NCBI GenBank assembly: GCA_020636135.1
Contig: JACJYK010000001.1
Coordinates: 1,970,501-2,034,500 of the forward strand
Source: Lewinellaceae bacterium
Lineage (GTDB): Bacteria; Bacteroidota; Bacteroidia; Chitinophagales; Saprospiraceae
Reading direction: 5' to 3'
Length of the DNA: 64,000 nt
Positions 54,666 to 64,000 of this stretch are shown here, one piece after another; position 1 is the stretch's first letter; each line of letters opens with the position of its first letter. Under the pieces are notes generated by a model. It worked only from the letters and a program-made list of their open reading frames with translations, searched no databases and was not told where the DNA came from. The translations under genes and the position numbers were made by a program.

Positions 54666-57600
54666 TTAAGCAGATTTAACAATAGAAGGGATGCCTGCGG
54701 CAGTCTTCCGCAACTGCTGCTCCAGGACGCGCTTATACTCTCTCGGCATCACCTTTACAAAACACTGGACCTCATCATTCCAATCTCCCAGAATGTCAAA
54801 AGCTTTTGCACTACTGGTCTGCCAGCAATGTTCACGGACCAATTGTCGCAATTCAATCTGATCTTCGAGGGTCAGTGGTTCCAGATCAACCGTCTCCTGA
54901 TTACAGAGCAAATGGAAAGTGCCGGCAGGGTCATATACATATGCGATGCCTCCGCTCATGCCGGCAGCGAAGTTTTTGCCGGTACTGCCCAGTACAACCA
55001 CTCGACCTCCGGTCATGTATTCGCAGCAATGATCACCCACGCCTTCCACGACGGCTTTCACCCCTGAATTACGCACGCAAAAACGCTCTCCGGCCATGCC
55101 TTTGATGTATGCTTCCCCTGAGGTTGCTCCATAAAATGCTACGTTTCCAATAATAATATTTTTGCCCGGATCGAAATGGGCATCCCGGTCATGAGTCACC
55201 ACCAGGCGTGCTCCGGAAAGTCCTTTCCCAAAATAATCGTTGGCTTCACCCTCCAGGATGAACTTCAGGCCCTTGGCCGCAAAAGCACCAAAACTCTGGC
55301 CTGCGGATCCACGGAAACGGAAGACAATGCTATCCTGGGGAAGCCCTTCTTTCTTGTAAATTTTTGAGATCTCGTTCGACAACAAGGTACCTACTGCACG
55401 GTCGGTATTTTTGATCTCAATTACACTGCTGATATTGGCTCCGGTCTCCAGAGTCAACTGGGCTCGCTTCAATAATTGCCAGTCCAGGATGTTCTCCATT
55501 CCATGATCCTGACCTACACAATGGAAGGTGTGTACCGGTTCATCGGCTTTAGCCGGAACAAGCAGCGGACTAAGATCAACCAGATTGTATTTCCAGTGAC
55601 CTACCTCACGGCGGAATCGCAGCTTTTCAACATGGCCGATCATTTCATTTACGGTTCGGAAGCCCAGGCTTGCCATGATTTCTCTCAGATCCTGTGCAAG
55701 GAAAGTGAAAAAGTTCACCACATGGTCCGGATCGCCTGTAAAGCGACCGCGCAAAGTCTCATCCTGAGTGGCTATTCCTACCGGACAGGTATTCAAATGG
55801 CATTTGCGCATCATGATACAGCCTTCCACAACCAGCGCTGCCGTAGCAACACCCCATTCTTCAGCTCCCAGTAATGCTGCAATGGCAAGGTCTCTGCCGG
55901 TACGCATCTGACCATCCGTTTGCAGTACCACCCGGTCTCTTAGCTTATTCCTCACGAGTGTTTGTTGTGCTTCTGCAACCCCCAGTTCCCATGGTAATCC
56001 CGCATGGCGAATGGAAGTAATCGGGGATGCCCCGGTACCACCGTCGTGACCACTGATCAGGATTACATCAGCATGTGCTTTGGTCACCCCTGAAGCAATG
56101 ACACCAACACCGGCTTTGGAAACCAGTTTGACGTTAATTCGCGCATCCCGGTTTGAGTTTTTCAAATCAAAAATGAGTTGAGCCAGATCCTCAATGGAGT
56201 AGATGTCGTGGTGGGGAGGGGGAGATATCAGTCCTACTCCGGGAGTGGAATGCCTAACCCGGGCTATCCATTCATCGACTTTGTGTCCTGGTAGCTGGCC
56301 TCCTTCACCTGGTTTGGCGCCCTGGGCCATTTTGATTTGCAATTCGGCAGCATTGGTCAGGTAATAGCTGGTTACCCCAAATCGACCTGAGGCTACCTGC
56401 TTTACCGCTGAGCGTTCCCAGTCGCCATTGGGCTTGGGTTCAAAACGGATTTCATCTTCTCCTCCCTCACCACTATTCGACTTCGCGCCGATACGATTCA
56501 TTGCTATTGCCAGCGTGGAATGTGCTTCATGCGAAATGGAGCCAAATGACATCGCGCCGGTAGAAAACCTTTTCAGGATATTTTCCACAGGTTCCACTTC
56601 GCTTACTGGTATCGGCTCCTGACCCTGAAAGTCCAATAAACCTCTTAATGTACAGGCCTGGGTGGCCTGGTCATTGATAAGGTCGGCATATTTCCTGAAC
56701 ACTTTGAAGTCATTGGTCCTGGTTGCTTTTTGCAGCAGGTGGATGGTCTGAGGATTGAACAAGTGAAATTCACCATCTTTTTTCCATTGCATGAGACCTC
56801 CCACCGGTAGTTGTGGTTCGATCTCTGGCCGGATGGCATCCACCCATTTTTCATGGGCCTCCCGGGCAATGCCATCAAATCCTAATCCTTCAATCCGGCT
56901 TATAGTCCCTTTAAAGCATTTATTGACGACTTCCCGGTTTAAGCCGATGATTTCAAAGATCTGAGCTCCCTTGTACGATTTTAAGGTGGAGATGCCGATC
57001 TTGGATATAATCTTCAGCAGTCCTTTACCGACGGATTTGATGTATTTCTCCTGATAATAGTCAAGTGGCTTTTCCGTATCCAGTTCACCGGAGAAGTAAA
57101 GGTCTTCAATCGATTCAAAAGCGAGATAAGGCAAAACGGCATCAGCGCCAAAACCTATCAACGCAGCAAAATGATGTGCTTCCCGCACGTCTCCACTGCA
57201 AGTGATGATTGAAGTTTTAGTTCGTAAACCTTTGCGTATCAAGTGATGATGAAGTGCGCCAGTAATGAGCAATGAAGGGATAGGAATGTGACGGTGATCG
57301 GCATTTTCATCACTGATTACCAGAATACTTGCTCCGTTTTGAACTGCCATATCGGCTTCTTCGCAAAGAGCGTCAATCGCCGCTTCCAGTATCCCGGGAG
57401 CATTGTTCGTCCCAAAAACGGATTCCAGGCGATGCATGTGAAATCCTTTTGCCCTGGTATGTTCCAGCCTGGCAAGATCGCCCCGTGTTAACACGGGTTG
57501 ATCGAGGTGGATTTGTTTACAATTTTCAGGTACCAGTTTAAGCACCTGGCCACTGGGCCCGAGGTGAGTAAACAGTGACATGACATTGCGTTCCCGGATC

Positions 57601-59204
57601 GGGTCGATTGGCGGATTTGTGACCTGAGCAAATAATTGTTTGAAGTAATTGGCCAGGTGTTGTGGTTTGTGCGAGAGAATCGCCAGTGGAGTGTCGGTAC
57701 CCATTGACCCGATCGGTTCGTCACCGCTCTTGGCCATCGGCTGCAAAAAATATTTCAAATCCTCACGGGTAAATCCGAACATCTTCTGACGCTCCATCAG
57801 GCTGCACGCATAATCCGGCGCTTGTGGCCCGGAGCCGGCAGCAGGCAAATCGCGTAGGTAAAGCTTATGTTCCTTCAGCCATTCCTGGTAGGGTTTGTTC
57901 TTGCAAACCCTTGCTTTCAGATCGTCATCACCAATGATGCGGTGCTCATCAAGGTCAGCAATCAACATTTTACCCGGCTGTAACCGGCCTTTAAAAACCA
58001 CCCGGCTTTGATCGACCGGCAGCGCCCCGGTCTCGGATGCCACAATCAGGGTATTGTCATCCAGTAAGGTGTATCGGGAAGGCCTGAGACCGTTGCGGTC
58101 CAGGGTAGCGCCTACCACGATGCCGTCACTGAAGCAGATGCTGGCCGGACCATCCCATGGTTCCATCAGGGTCTCGTGGTATTCGTAGAAGGCTTTTTTG
58201 TAATCAGCCATGAGATCGTCATGCTGCCAGGCTTCCGGAATCATGGTCATCAAGGCATGCGGGAATGACCTGCCATTGAGGAACATGAACTCCAGTACAT
58301 TATCAAATGAACCGGAATCTGATAGTCCCTCATAACAGATGGGTAACATTTTTTCCAGATCTTCTGATGAGAAAAAGGAAGACTCGAGCAGGCTTTCTCG
58401 AGCCTTCCACCAGTTTAGGTTACCGGTAATGGTATTAATCTCACCATTATGCGCGATATAGCGGAAGGGCTGGGCCAGCTTCCACTTGGGGAAAGTATTG
58501 GTCGAAAAACGGGAGTGGATCAGGGCAATAGCACTGACTACATCCGGATGATGAAGATCCGGATAATAAGTTGACAGCTGGTGTGTCGTCAGTTGCCCCT
58601 TGTATACGATGGTCTTATAGGATAAGCTGCACAGGTAGAAAAAATCCTTCAGTTCCGGTTCTGCATTATGTACCTGATGGGTTCCATATTTACGTAGTAC
58701 CAGTAGCTTCCTTTCGAATACTTTGGGTTCGAGATTTTCTTTGGACCGAAGGAATATCTGTTCCATATAGGGCTCTACAGCCAATGCACTCTTGCCCAGT
58801 CCCTCTGGGTTGGTAGGCACCGGACGGTAGCCGATGACTTCCATATTCATTTCTTCGATACAGGATTCAAAGATCGCTTTGCTGTACTGTTGTGCAGCCG
58901 GGTCCTTTGGTAAAAAGAGAAATCCTACGGCATATTTTCCAAACTCGGGCAGGATAATCCCCTGTGATTTCCACCAATTGCGAAAGAATAGATCCGGAAG
59001 CTGGATCAATATACCTGCGCCGTCACCCGTGTTGGGTTCGCAGCCACAAGCCCCCCTATGCTCCATATTGCTGAGCATCAAAAGGGCATCTTCAATGAGT
59101 TGATGGGACTTGGTGCCATTCAACTGTGCGATTAAGCCTGTACCGCACGAGTCTTTTTCCATTTCAGGCACGTAAAGTCCCCTCTGGTCAGAGAGGTCCT
59201 TCAT
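54666..59204 (-). CDS. gltB: Glutamate synthase large subunit
   Basis: This is a full-length 1512-residue protein. The N-terminal Ntn amidotransferase nucleophile is C20 (EKDSCGTGLIAQL), exposed after propeptide removal. The central domain and FMN-binding synthase domain follow (GEGGQLPGHKVDEWIA, SGHDGGTGASP). The 3Fe-4S cluster is in CIMMRKCHLNTCPVGIATQD, and the C-terminal beta-helix is GXGXG-like (MTGGRVVVLGSTGKNFAAGM). It converts glutamine and 2-oxoglutarate to two glutamates with GltD. It is the first gene of gltB-gltD, possibly with the SMUG2 gene. Confidence 0.97.
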   Translation of the reverse strand: MKDLSDQRGLYVPEMEKDSCGTGLIAQLNGTKSHQLIEDALLMLSNMEHRGACGCEPNTGDGAGILIQLPDLFFRNWWKSQGIILPEFGKYAVGFLFLPKDPAAQQYSKAIFESCIEEMNMEVIGYRPVPTNPEGLGKSALAVEPYMEQIFLRSKENLEPKVFERKLLVLRKYGTHQVHNAEPELKDFFYLCSLSYKTIVYKGQLTTHQLSTYYPDLHHPDVVSAIALIHSRFSTNTFPKWKLAQPFRYIAHNGEINTITGNLNWWKARESLLESSFFSSEDLEKMLPICYEGLSDSGSFDNVLEFMFLNGRSFPHALMTMIPEAWQHDDLMADYKKAFYEYHETLMEPWDGPASICFSDGIVVGATLDRNGLRPSRYTLLDDNTLIVASETGALPVDQSRVVFKGRLQPGKMLIADLDEHRIIGDDDLKARVCKNKPYQEWLKEHKLYLRDLPAAGSGPQAPDYACSLMERQKMFGFTREDLKYFLQPMAKSGDEPIGSMGTDTPLAILSHKPQHLANYFKQLFAQVTNPPIDPIRERNVMSLFTHLGPSGQVLKLVPENCKQIHLDQPVLTRGDLARLEHTRAKGFHMHRLESVFGTNNAPGILEAAIDALCEEADMAVQNGASILVISDENADHRHIPIPSLLITGALHHHLIRKGLRTKTSIITCSGDVREAHHFAALIGFGADAVLPYLAFESIEDLYFSGELDTEKPLDYYQEKYIKSVGKGLLKIISKIGISTLKSYKGAQIFEIIGLNREVVNKCFKGTISRIEGLGFDGIAREAHEKWVDAIRPEIEPQLPVGGLMQWKKDGEFHLFNPQTIHLLQKATRTNDFKVFRKYADLINDQATQACTLRGLLDFQGQEPIPVSEVEPVENILKRFSTGAMSFGSISHEAHSTLAIAMNRIGAKSNSGEGGEDEIRFEPKPNGDWERSAVKQVASGRFGVTSYYLTNAAELQIKMAQGAKPGEGGQLPGHKVDEWIARVRHSTPGVGLISPPPHHDIYSIEDLAQLIFDLKNSNRDARINVKLVSKAGVGVIASGVTKAHADVILISGHDGGTGASPITSIRHAGLPWELGVAEAQQTLVRNKLRDRVVLQTDGQMRTGRDLAIAALLGAEEWGVATAALVVEGCIMMRKCHLNTCPVGIATQDETLRGRFTGDPDHVVNFFTFLAQDLREIMASLGFRTVNEMIGHVEKLRFRREVGHWKYNLVDLSPLLVPAKADEPVHTFHCVGQDHGMENILDWQLLKRAQLTLETGANISSVIEIKNTDRAVGTLLSNEISKIYKKEGLPQDSIVFRFRGSAGQSFGAFAAKGLKFILEGEANDYFGKGLSGARLVVTHDRDAHFDPGKNIIIGNVAFYGATSGEAYIKGMAGERFCVRNSGVKAVVEGVGDHCCEYMTGGRVVVLGSTGKNFAAGMSGGIAYVYDPAGTFHLLCNQETVDLEPLTLEDQIELRQLVREHCWQTSSAKAFDILGDWNDEVQCFVKVMPREYKRVLEQQLRKTAAGIPSIVKSA

Positions 59205-59287
59205 GTCTAATTACTTTAATACCACTATCTATCGGTAACCTAACCGTTGCTAATTTTGGTCGAGCTAAAAATTAAGAAAGGCAATAA

Positions 59288-59322
59288 CAAAGATACAATG
59301 GTTCACCCGTTTATTTAACCAT
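59288..59322 (-). promoter_or_regulatory. Putative gltB promoter with inverted repeat
   Basis: The minus strand carries TATCTTTG (59295-59288), a perfect -7 element 84 nt before the gltB start. Immediately upstream an inverted repeat, ATGGTT-N13-AACCAT (59298-59322), covers the region where the -33 box belongs. No good TTTG box is present, which would fit an activator-dependent promoter. Confidence 0.35.
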
Positions 59323-59496
59323 TCAAAATAATCCGGCAAATTTTTAAAACATTTGTATCTATTGGTGTAAATGATTGAAATAAAATAAAACATTTGGTGG
59401 CGAGAAGGGTTATGGGGCAAATAATTGTTGGTGGCTGTAGGGAGTGAATCGCTTATAGATTTTAACATTTAATGACGTACAATTAATTTTGTTGCT

Positions 59497-60615
59497 ATGA
59501 GGAATTCTATTCTACTGTCCATGCTGTCTTACCTTGCTTTTTGTTGCATGTTGTTCCAGTGCAAGGAATCCAAAAGCCTGGTATTGGTGAAACCGGAAGA
59601 TCCTGCGCTGCATTATTCAGGTCGTGTTCATCCGGATGAGACTCAAAATATGGAACTGATAAGTTCAGCTTCATCTGTTTCTTTTGGCTTTTTTGGTGAT
59701 TCCGTATGCCTGTTGTTGAAAAATGTAGCCTCAACCGATGAATACAATTATGTAACAGTAGTTATTGATCAACAGGTACTTGGACGGTTTCGCATCAAGG
59801 GAAGGGAAGTGGTGCCCCTTGGTTTTCGCCTGGACTCCCGGAAGCGGCATCAGTTACAATGTGTCAAAGCTACCGAAGCGATAAATGGGAGGATCGTGGT
59901 ATGCGGGGTCGAGGCAACAAAGATATCTTCAACTCCTGAAATCAGCCGCCAGCAGATTCTGTTCATTGGTAATTCGATCACTTGTGGAATGGGTGCTGAC
60001 ATCACCGATATTCCCTGCGAAGCCGGAAAATGGTACGATCAACACGATGCTTATTTTGCCTACGGACCCAGAGTTGCCCGTCAACTGGGCGCTGATTATG
60101 TTTTGAACTCGGTTTCAGGTATTGGCATCTATCGCCAATGGAATACCGATGGTCCGGCAATGCCAGCGGTCTATGATCACCTGTATTTTGATACCACGTC
60201 CACTGAAACGTGGGACGATCACCGTGTCGATCCGCAGATCATCAGCATTGCACTGGGCACCAATGATCTTTCGTCCGGAGATGGCATCCATCCACGGCCG
60301 GAATTCGATTCAACTACGTTTATCACTTCCTATGTTGATTTTGCCCATCGACTTTACCGCAAATACCCGGAAGCCAGGTTCGTGTTGTTATCCAGTCCGA
60401 TGGAATCCGGTGCTAAAGCCAGGATACTGGAGGAATGCCTGACTACCATCAAGCAGAAATTGGACGGTTCATATCCGGAAAGGTTTCCGGTTACCACCTA
60501 TTTTTTTACTGGTGTTACAGATCCGGCAGGCTGTGGAGGCCATCCGGATGATGAAGACCATGCTGAAATGGCGAAGGAATTAATACCGGTTTTCAGAAAA
60601 TTACTCGATCACTAA
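59497..60615 (+). CDS. SGNH/GDSL esterase, CE2-like, probable lipoprotein
   Basis: This 372-residue protein has an N-terminal hydrophobic segment ending in Cys (LFQC, C22), probably a lipoprotein. A beta-sandwich domain (about 40-140) precedes the SGNH hydrolase domain: block I is ILFIGNSITCGMG with nucleophile S160, block III is IALGTNDLSSGDG, and a C-terminal GGHPDDEDHAEMA carries the catalytic histidine. The two-domain layout matches carbohydrate esterase family 2, which removes acetyl groups from plant polysaccharides. It is convergent with and overlaps the GH1 gene by 4 bp, so the two are linked in place but not in one transcript. Confidence 0.88.
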   Translation: MRNSILLSMLSYLAFCCMLFQCKESKSLVLVKPEDPALHYSGRVHPDETQNMELISSASSVSFGFFGDSVCLLLKNVASTDEYNYVTVVIDQQVLGRFRIKGREVVPLGFRLDSRKRHQLQCVKATEAINGRIVVCGVEATKISSTPEISRQQILFIGNSITCGMGADITDIPCEAGKWYDQHDAYFAYGPRVARQLGADYVLNSVSGIGIYRQWNTDGPAMPAVYDHLYFDTTSTETWDDHRVDPQIISIALGTNDLSSGDGIHPRPEFDSTTFITSYVDFAHRLYRKYPEARFVLLSSPMESGAKARILEECLTTIKQKLDGSYPERFPVTTYFFTGVTDPAGCGGHPDDEDHAEMAKELIPVFRKLLDH

Positions 60616-61991
60616 AATCCATTGTTTTTAATGACATTGGTGTACCAGCGTGCAGAATCCTTGGGCGTCCTTACCAAGGTGTCGAAATCAACATAATGCA
60701 GCCCAAAGCGCTTGCTATAACCCAATGCCCACTCGAAGTTGTCCATCAGGGACCATGCAAAATACCCGCTGAGCCGGACACCTTCCAGAGTGGCCCGGTG
60801 GATTTCCGACAAATAACCACGCATAAAGGAAATACGGTCCTGATCATGCACCTGGCCATCAACCACTTGATCCGGATATGCACAGCCGTTTTCAGTGATT
60901 ACAATCTCGGGGTGGTGATAACGATGATCGATCCAGTGCAGCAATTTTCGGCAACCCCAGGGGACCACGGCCCATCCCATATCGGTCAAGGGCCAGGCAG
61001 GATCGGTAGAGAGGCTTACATTCTGGTCTTCACTCAGCCCTCCGTTTCCATATACCGGGTTACCTTCCGGTAAAGTCGTGGACTCTGCAGCAAGCATAGT
61101 CGTATAATGATTCAGACCGAAGAAATCGGAAGAGCCACGAAGCAGGTCATGTTGACCGGATTGGAATTCAGGCAAGCGGCCTCCAACCCTTTCACGCATT
61201 GAAGAGGGATAATCACCAAAATAAACGGGATCAGCGAACCATCCCAGGAAAAACTCAAGTGCCCGCTGAGCTGCCTGCTGATCCTCGATACTACTCGTCA
61301 GAGGTTCTCGCCAATCGCAATTGTTGGTGATTCCGATTCTGCCATTTTGTTTTGCCTGGTATTTCGATCGGTAACGATCTACTGCATAGGCGTGGGCCAG
61401 AAGCAAATGATGTCCGGCCAGGTAGGGATCGGCATTTGAAGTTCTGCCGGGGGCAAAGACACCCTGACCATATCCCAGCATGGCCACCACCCATGGTTCA
61501 TTGAGTGTGATCCAGTTTTTTACACGATCACCGAAATGCATATAACAGAGATCGGCATAATCTGCAAACAGCCCGGGAAGTGCCGGCCCTAGCCAGCCAT
61601 TTTCTTCCAGCTGTAATGCCAGAGGAAGATCCCAATGATACAAAGTCACCCAGGGTTCTATTCCTGCTTCCAGCAGCTTATCAATCATGCGGGAGTAAAA
61701 TGCTATACCTTCCTTATTGATCATGCCACGCCCGGCAGGCATAAGCCTTGGCCAGGATATGGAAAACCGGTAGGCCTTAAGTCCTGCCTGTCGCATCAAA
61801 GACACATCGTCTTCCATCTGATGATAATGATCGCAGGCTATTTTTCCGTTTTGACCCTGAAAAACTTTACCGGGGATGGTACAGAAAGCATCCCAGATCG
61901 AAGGTCCTTTGCCATCCAGGTCAGCAGCTCCTTCGATTTGATAAGCTGAAGTCGCTGAACCCCAGGTAAAATTGTCCGGGAACCGGATCAT
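60612..61991 (-). CDS. GH1 beta-glucosidase
   Basis: This 459-residue GH1 enzyme has the N-terminal signature FTWGSATSAYQIEGA. The acid/base is E165 (ITLNEPWVVAM) and the nucleophile E367 (IVITENGC). The conserved YHWDLPLALQ and FAWSLMDNFEWA segments are in place. There is no signal peptide, so it acts in the cytoplasm on imported beta-glucosides or beta-galactosides. Its start overlaps the stop of the symporter gene by 4 bp (ATGA), so the two are co-translated, and the symporter is the likely importer of its substrate. Confidence 0.96.
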   Translation of the reverse strand: MIRFPDNFTWGSATSAYQIEGAADLDGKGPSIWDAFCTIPGKVFQGQNGKIACDHYHQMEDDVSLMRQAGLKAYRFSISWPRLMPAGRGMINKEGIAFYSRMIDKLLEAGIEPWVTLYHWDLPLALQLEENGWLGPALPGLFADYADLCYMHFGDRVKNWITLNEPWVVAMLGYGQGVFAPGRTSNADPYLAGHHLLLAHAYAVDRYRSKYQAKQNGRIGITNNCDWREPLTSSIEDQQAAQRALEFFLGWFADPVYFGDYPSSMRERVGGRLPEFQSGQHDLLRGSSDFFGLNHYTTMLAAESTTLPEGNPVYGNGGLSEDQNVSLSTDPAWPLTDMGWAVVPWGCRKLLHWIDHRYHHPEIVITENGCAYPDQVVDGQVHDQDRISFMRGYLSEIHRATLEGVRLSGYFAWSLMDNFEWALGYSKRFGLHYVDFDTLVRTPKDSARWYTNVIKNNGF

Positions 61992-63853
61992 AGTGCCGGA
62001 TTTTGAGCAGTTCCGGTTTTTGTTGCCGGAGCTTCCGGTAATTTGTCAAACCAGGTCTTTTTCAAGATAACCGAGCAAATGATCGCTACGGCAACCGTAA
62101 TAATGATTGGCACCGTTTGCAGCAACACCAGATATATCGGGAAAATGACCAACGCCGTTTGCCATATAGTGCCTATTACGACATTGAAGGTATCCCGCCT
62201 GAAATCGCGATTTGGGATAAATGTGGGATCTTCAGCCATGACTTTTTCCCGGATAGGTTTCCAGAAACCCCACGGACGCACCGTTTTGTAAAACTGTTTC
62301 AGTGTGTCTTCATTTACCGGAGGTGCAAGATAAGTTCCGATGATACAGCCTGCAGTGGCAATTAGAAGCATTAAGGGGAAGGTGTACAGGTCCAGTACCC
62401 CCGGAAAAATAAACCGGAAGGAGAGGGCAGGTACCAGGCCACCGAGCATGCCGTAGAAAAAACCGTGTCCATTAAATCGCCACCAATACCATTTGAGTAC
62501 ATTGGCTGCCACATAACTGCCATAAAGTCCTGATACGATCCACTGCAGAATGTCATTTACATCCCGGGCATAAAATCCAAGTAGGATACTGACCGCTACC
62601 ATGATTAATCCGGCAAAATAATTGATGAATTTGATCTTGGTATTGGGTGCTTCCGGGTTAATAAACTTAAGATAGATATCATTCACAATGTATGCCTGCG
62701 TAGCATTCAGGGTGCCGGCAAATGTTGACATAAACGCGGCGAGCAGTCCGGCGAGCAATAAACCCAGGAACCCGACCGGTACAAACTCATGGATGGCTGA
62801 AGGCAGGATCTGCTCAAAATCAATGGTACCACCTACCAGCAGATCCAGCTGATCGTAATATATAATAGCCAGGATACCGAACCCGGCGATCATGAAATAC
62901 CTTATCGGCATCAGGATCAGGCTTACTGACCCACTCATCAATGCAGCCTCGCGGGGAGAACGGGTGGACAGGATCTTCTGCATGTCGTAATTGGGCGCCG
63001 GACCGGCGAGTGAAACCAATACGCCTTTGAAGACCATCATCATAAAAAAGATGCCAAACAGGCTATACCCGTCACTGGCAATCTTGGCATTTACTTCGGT
63101 TAAGATATTGGTCCAGTCCAGGTCAAGATGCATTCCAAAAAAAGGTGTCATCCATCCATCCGGTACGGCCAGTGGATGGGACGCTACCGCATTCATCGCA
63201 ATGACGCCGATCACAATACTTGATATGGCCATCAGGGAATATTGTACAACATCGGCCCAGACAATACTCATCATACCTCCGAGCAAAGAATAAAAGACTG
63301 CAAAACAGGTGAATATGATGCCGTAAAAATGGGGCACATAATCAGGGCTGATATCAAAAGGTATGTAAGGTGCCACCACTTCCCAGGGTACAAAGATTTC
63401 AATGAATTTTCCAATTCCGATGAATCCGTAAGCCAGATAACCTAAACCCATGATGATAGCAAATACGACTACTATGCCGTGGGAAAGCCTCGCCCCGTTT
63501 CGATTGCCAAATCGGGTTGAAATCCACTCAGCGCCGGTGGTTACTCCGGAACGTCTAAGCCAGATGGATAGAAAAACCATCAGGAAAATTTGGTTGAATA
63601 CCGGCCATAACCAGGGAATCCATGCGCTTTTGAGGCCATAGACAAAAAGAAGGGTCACCAGCCACATGGTCCCGGAAATGTCAAACATGCCGGAGGCATT
63701 GGACAATCCCAGGAGATACCAGGGTAACCGGTTGCCCCCCAGTAAATAGTCATTCTTGCTCCTTTCGGCTTGTTTCTTCAGAACTATTCCTATCACAATC
63801 GTAGCCAATAGATAGAGCAATATGATGGCAATATCCAGAATGGTTAATTTCAT
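61988..63853 (-). CDS. Sodium:solute symporter (SSS family), sugar-transporter-like
   Basis: This 621-residue protein has about 14 membrane helices and SSS-family features: GGNRLPWYLLGLSNASGMFDISG near residue 38, LSHGIVVVFAIIMGLGYLAYGFIG near 123, and the loop LSTRSPREAALMSG near 300. A C-terminal extension of about 60 soluble residues follows helix 12. It uses the sodium gradient to import a solute. Coupling to the GH1 gene by a 4-bp overlap points to a glycoside or sugar. Sugar specificity is inferred from the neighbour. No clear promoter is visible in the 147 bp before the window ends. Confidence 0.9.
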   Translation of the reverse strand: MKLTILDIAIILLYLLATIVIGIVLKKQAERSKNDYLLGGNRLPWYLLGLSNASGMFDISGTMWLVTLLFVYGLKSAWIPWLWPVFNQIFLMVFLSIWLRRSGVTTGAEWISTRFGNRNGARLSHGIVVVFAIIMGLGYLAYGFIGIGKFIEIFVPWEVVAPYIPFDISPDYVPHFYGIIFTCFAVFYSLLGGMMSIVWADVVQYSLMAISSIVIGVIAMNAVASHPLAVPDGWMTPFFGMHLDLDWTNILTEVNAKIASDGYSLFGIFFMMMVFKGVLVSLAGPAPNYDMQKILSTRSPREAALMSGSVSLILMPIRYFMIAGFGILAIIYYDQLDLLVGGTIDFEQILPSAIHEFVPVGFLGLLLAGLLAAFMSTFAGTLNATQAYIVNDIYLKFINPEAPNTKIKFINYFAGLIMVAVSILLGFYARDVNDILQWIVSGLYGSYVAANVLKWYWWRFNGHGFFYGMLGGLVPALSFRFIFPGVLDLYTFPLMLLIATAGCIIGTYLAPPVNEDTLKQFYKTVRPWGFWKPIREKVMAEDPTFIPNRDFRRDTFNVVIGTIWQTALVIFPIYLVLLQTVPIIITVAVAIICSVILKKTWFDKLPEAPATKTGTAQNPAL

Positions 63854-64000
63854 GTCCTTCCCTTATTAATCCGTCTCCTCAAGATAGACCAAAAAACCTT
63901 ACGCATCGCTGCTTGGTGGGGCCAAAATCATGATCCCTGTTTTGGTGGTGGGCAATACAGCTTACCTGCTTTGCTCCAGAATATTTTTATCTTTCGGAAA

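Overview
The window is a gene-dense chromosomal stretch of a Bacteroidota bacterium. Three things indicate this: two giant secreted proteins ending in type IX secretion (T9SS) sorting domains, SprB-type repeats, and promoter-like signals of the Bacteroidota form (TTG, about 20 nt, TAnnTTTG). The mix of HYR-like and SprB-like repeat giants with glycogen, glutamate synthase and peptidase genes suggests the Saprospirales/Lewinella side of the phylum. That placement is inference, since no rRNA is present. I found no tRNA, rRNA, CRISPR, insertion sequence or prophage.

Layout. 1-4.1 kb: a cut-off AraC regulator, a gluconate-type permease, a small PH-like membrane protein and a LytS/LytT-type two-component pair. 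4.3-13.2 kb: an LTxxQ protein, a DgcN/DgcA-like D-glutamate pair, an arginyl-transferase-like protein, a histone-deacetylase-like hydrolase, a DUF2141 protein, a penicillin-acylase-family hydrolase and a galactose mutarotase lipoprotein. 13.6-25.0 kb: one 3.8-kilo-residue secreted protein (VWA, DUF11-like, about 25 HYR-like repeats, dockerin, cohesin-like module, T9SS tail). 25.1-31.7 kb: a candidate small RNA, a DUF6508 protein, an MFS exporter, then an operon of esterase, glgB and D-aminoacylase. 32.0-35.0 kb: a three-gene ligase operon (ATP-grasp, class I glutamine amidotransferase, glutathionylspermidine-synthase-like ATP-grasp). 35.1-39.0 kb: glgA and glgC with another ATP-grasp gene behind them. 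39.2-40.6 kb: leucyl aminopeptidase. 41.3-50.6 kb: a 3119-residue SprB-repeat adhesin. 50.9-64 kb: an M1 aminopeptidase, gltB-gltD-SMUG2, an SGNH esterase, and a GH1 beta-glucosidase with a sodium symporter.

How the genes work together. GlgA, GlgC and GlgB cover glycogen synthesis from glucose-1-phosphate, but they are split over two minus-strand units with the ligase operon between them. GltB and GltD assimilate ammonia into glutamate. The SGNH esterase, GH1 enzyme and SSS symporter look like a small beta-glucoside module. Several hydrolases carry signal peptides or lipoboxes, which fits growth on polymers and peptides.

The best candidate for an undescribed system is the ligase operon at 31961-34993. 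It joins two different ATP-grasp folds and a glutamine amidotransferase behind a promoter overlapped by a perfect inverted repeat. It is divergent from an esterase and convergent with a further ATP-grasp gene of the glgAC unit. Its chemistry suggests amide or peptide bond formation on an unknown small molecule. Other notable items are a promoter-to-terminator unit of about 80 nt (candidate sRNA), terminator-like hairpins upstream of gene starts, and a nested 897-bp super-repeat inside the SprB array.
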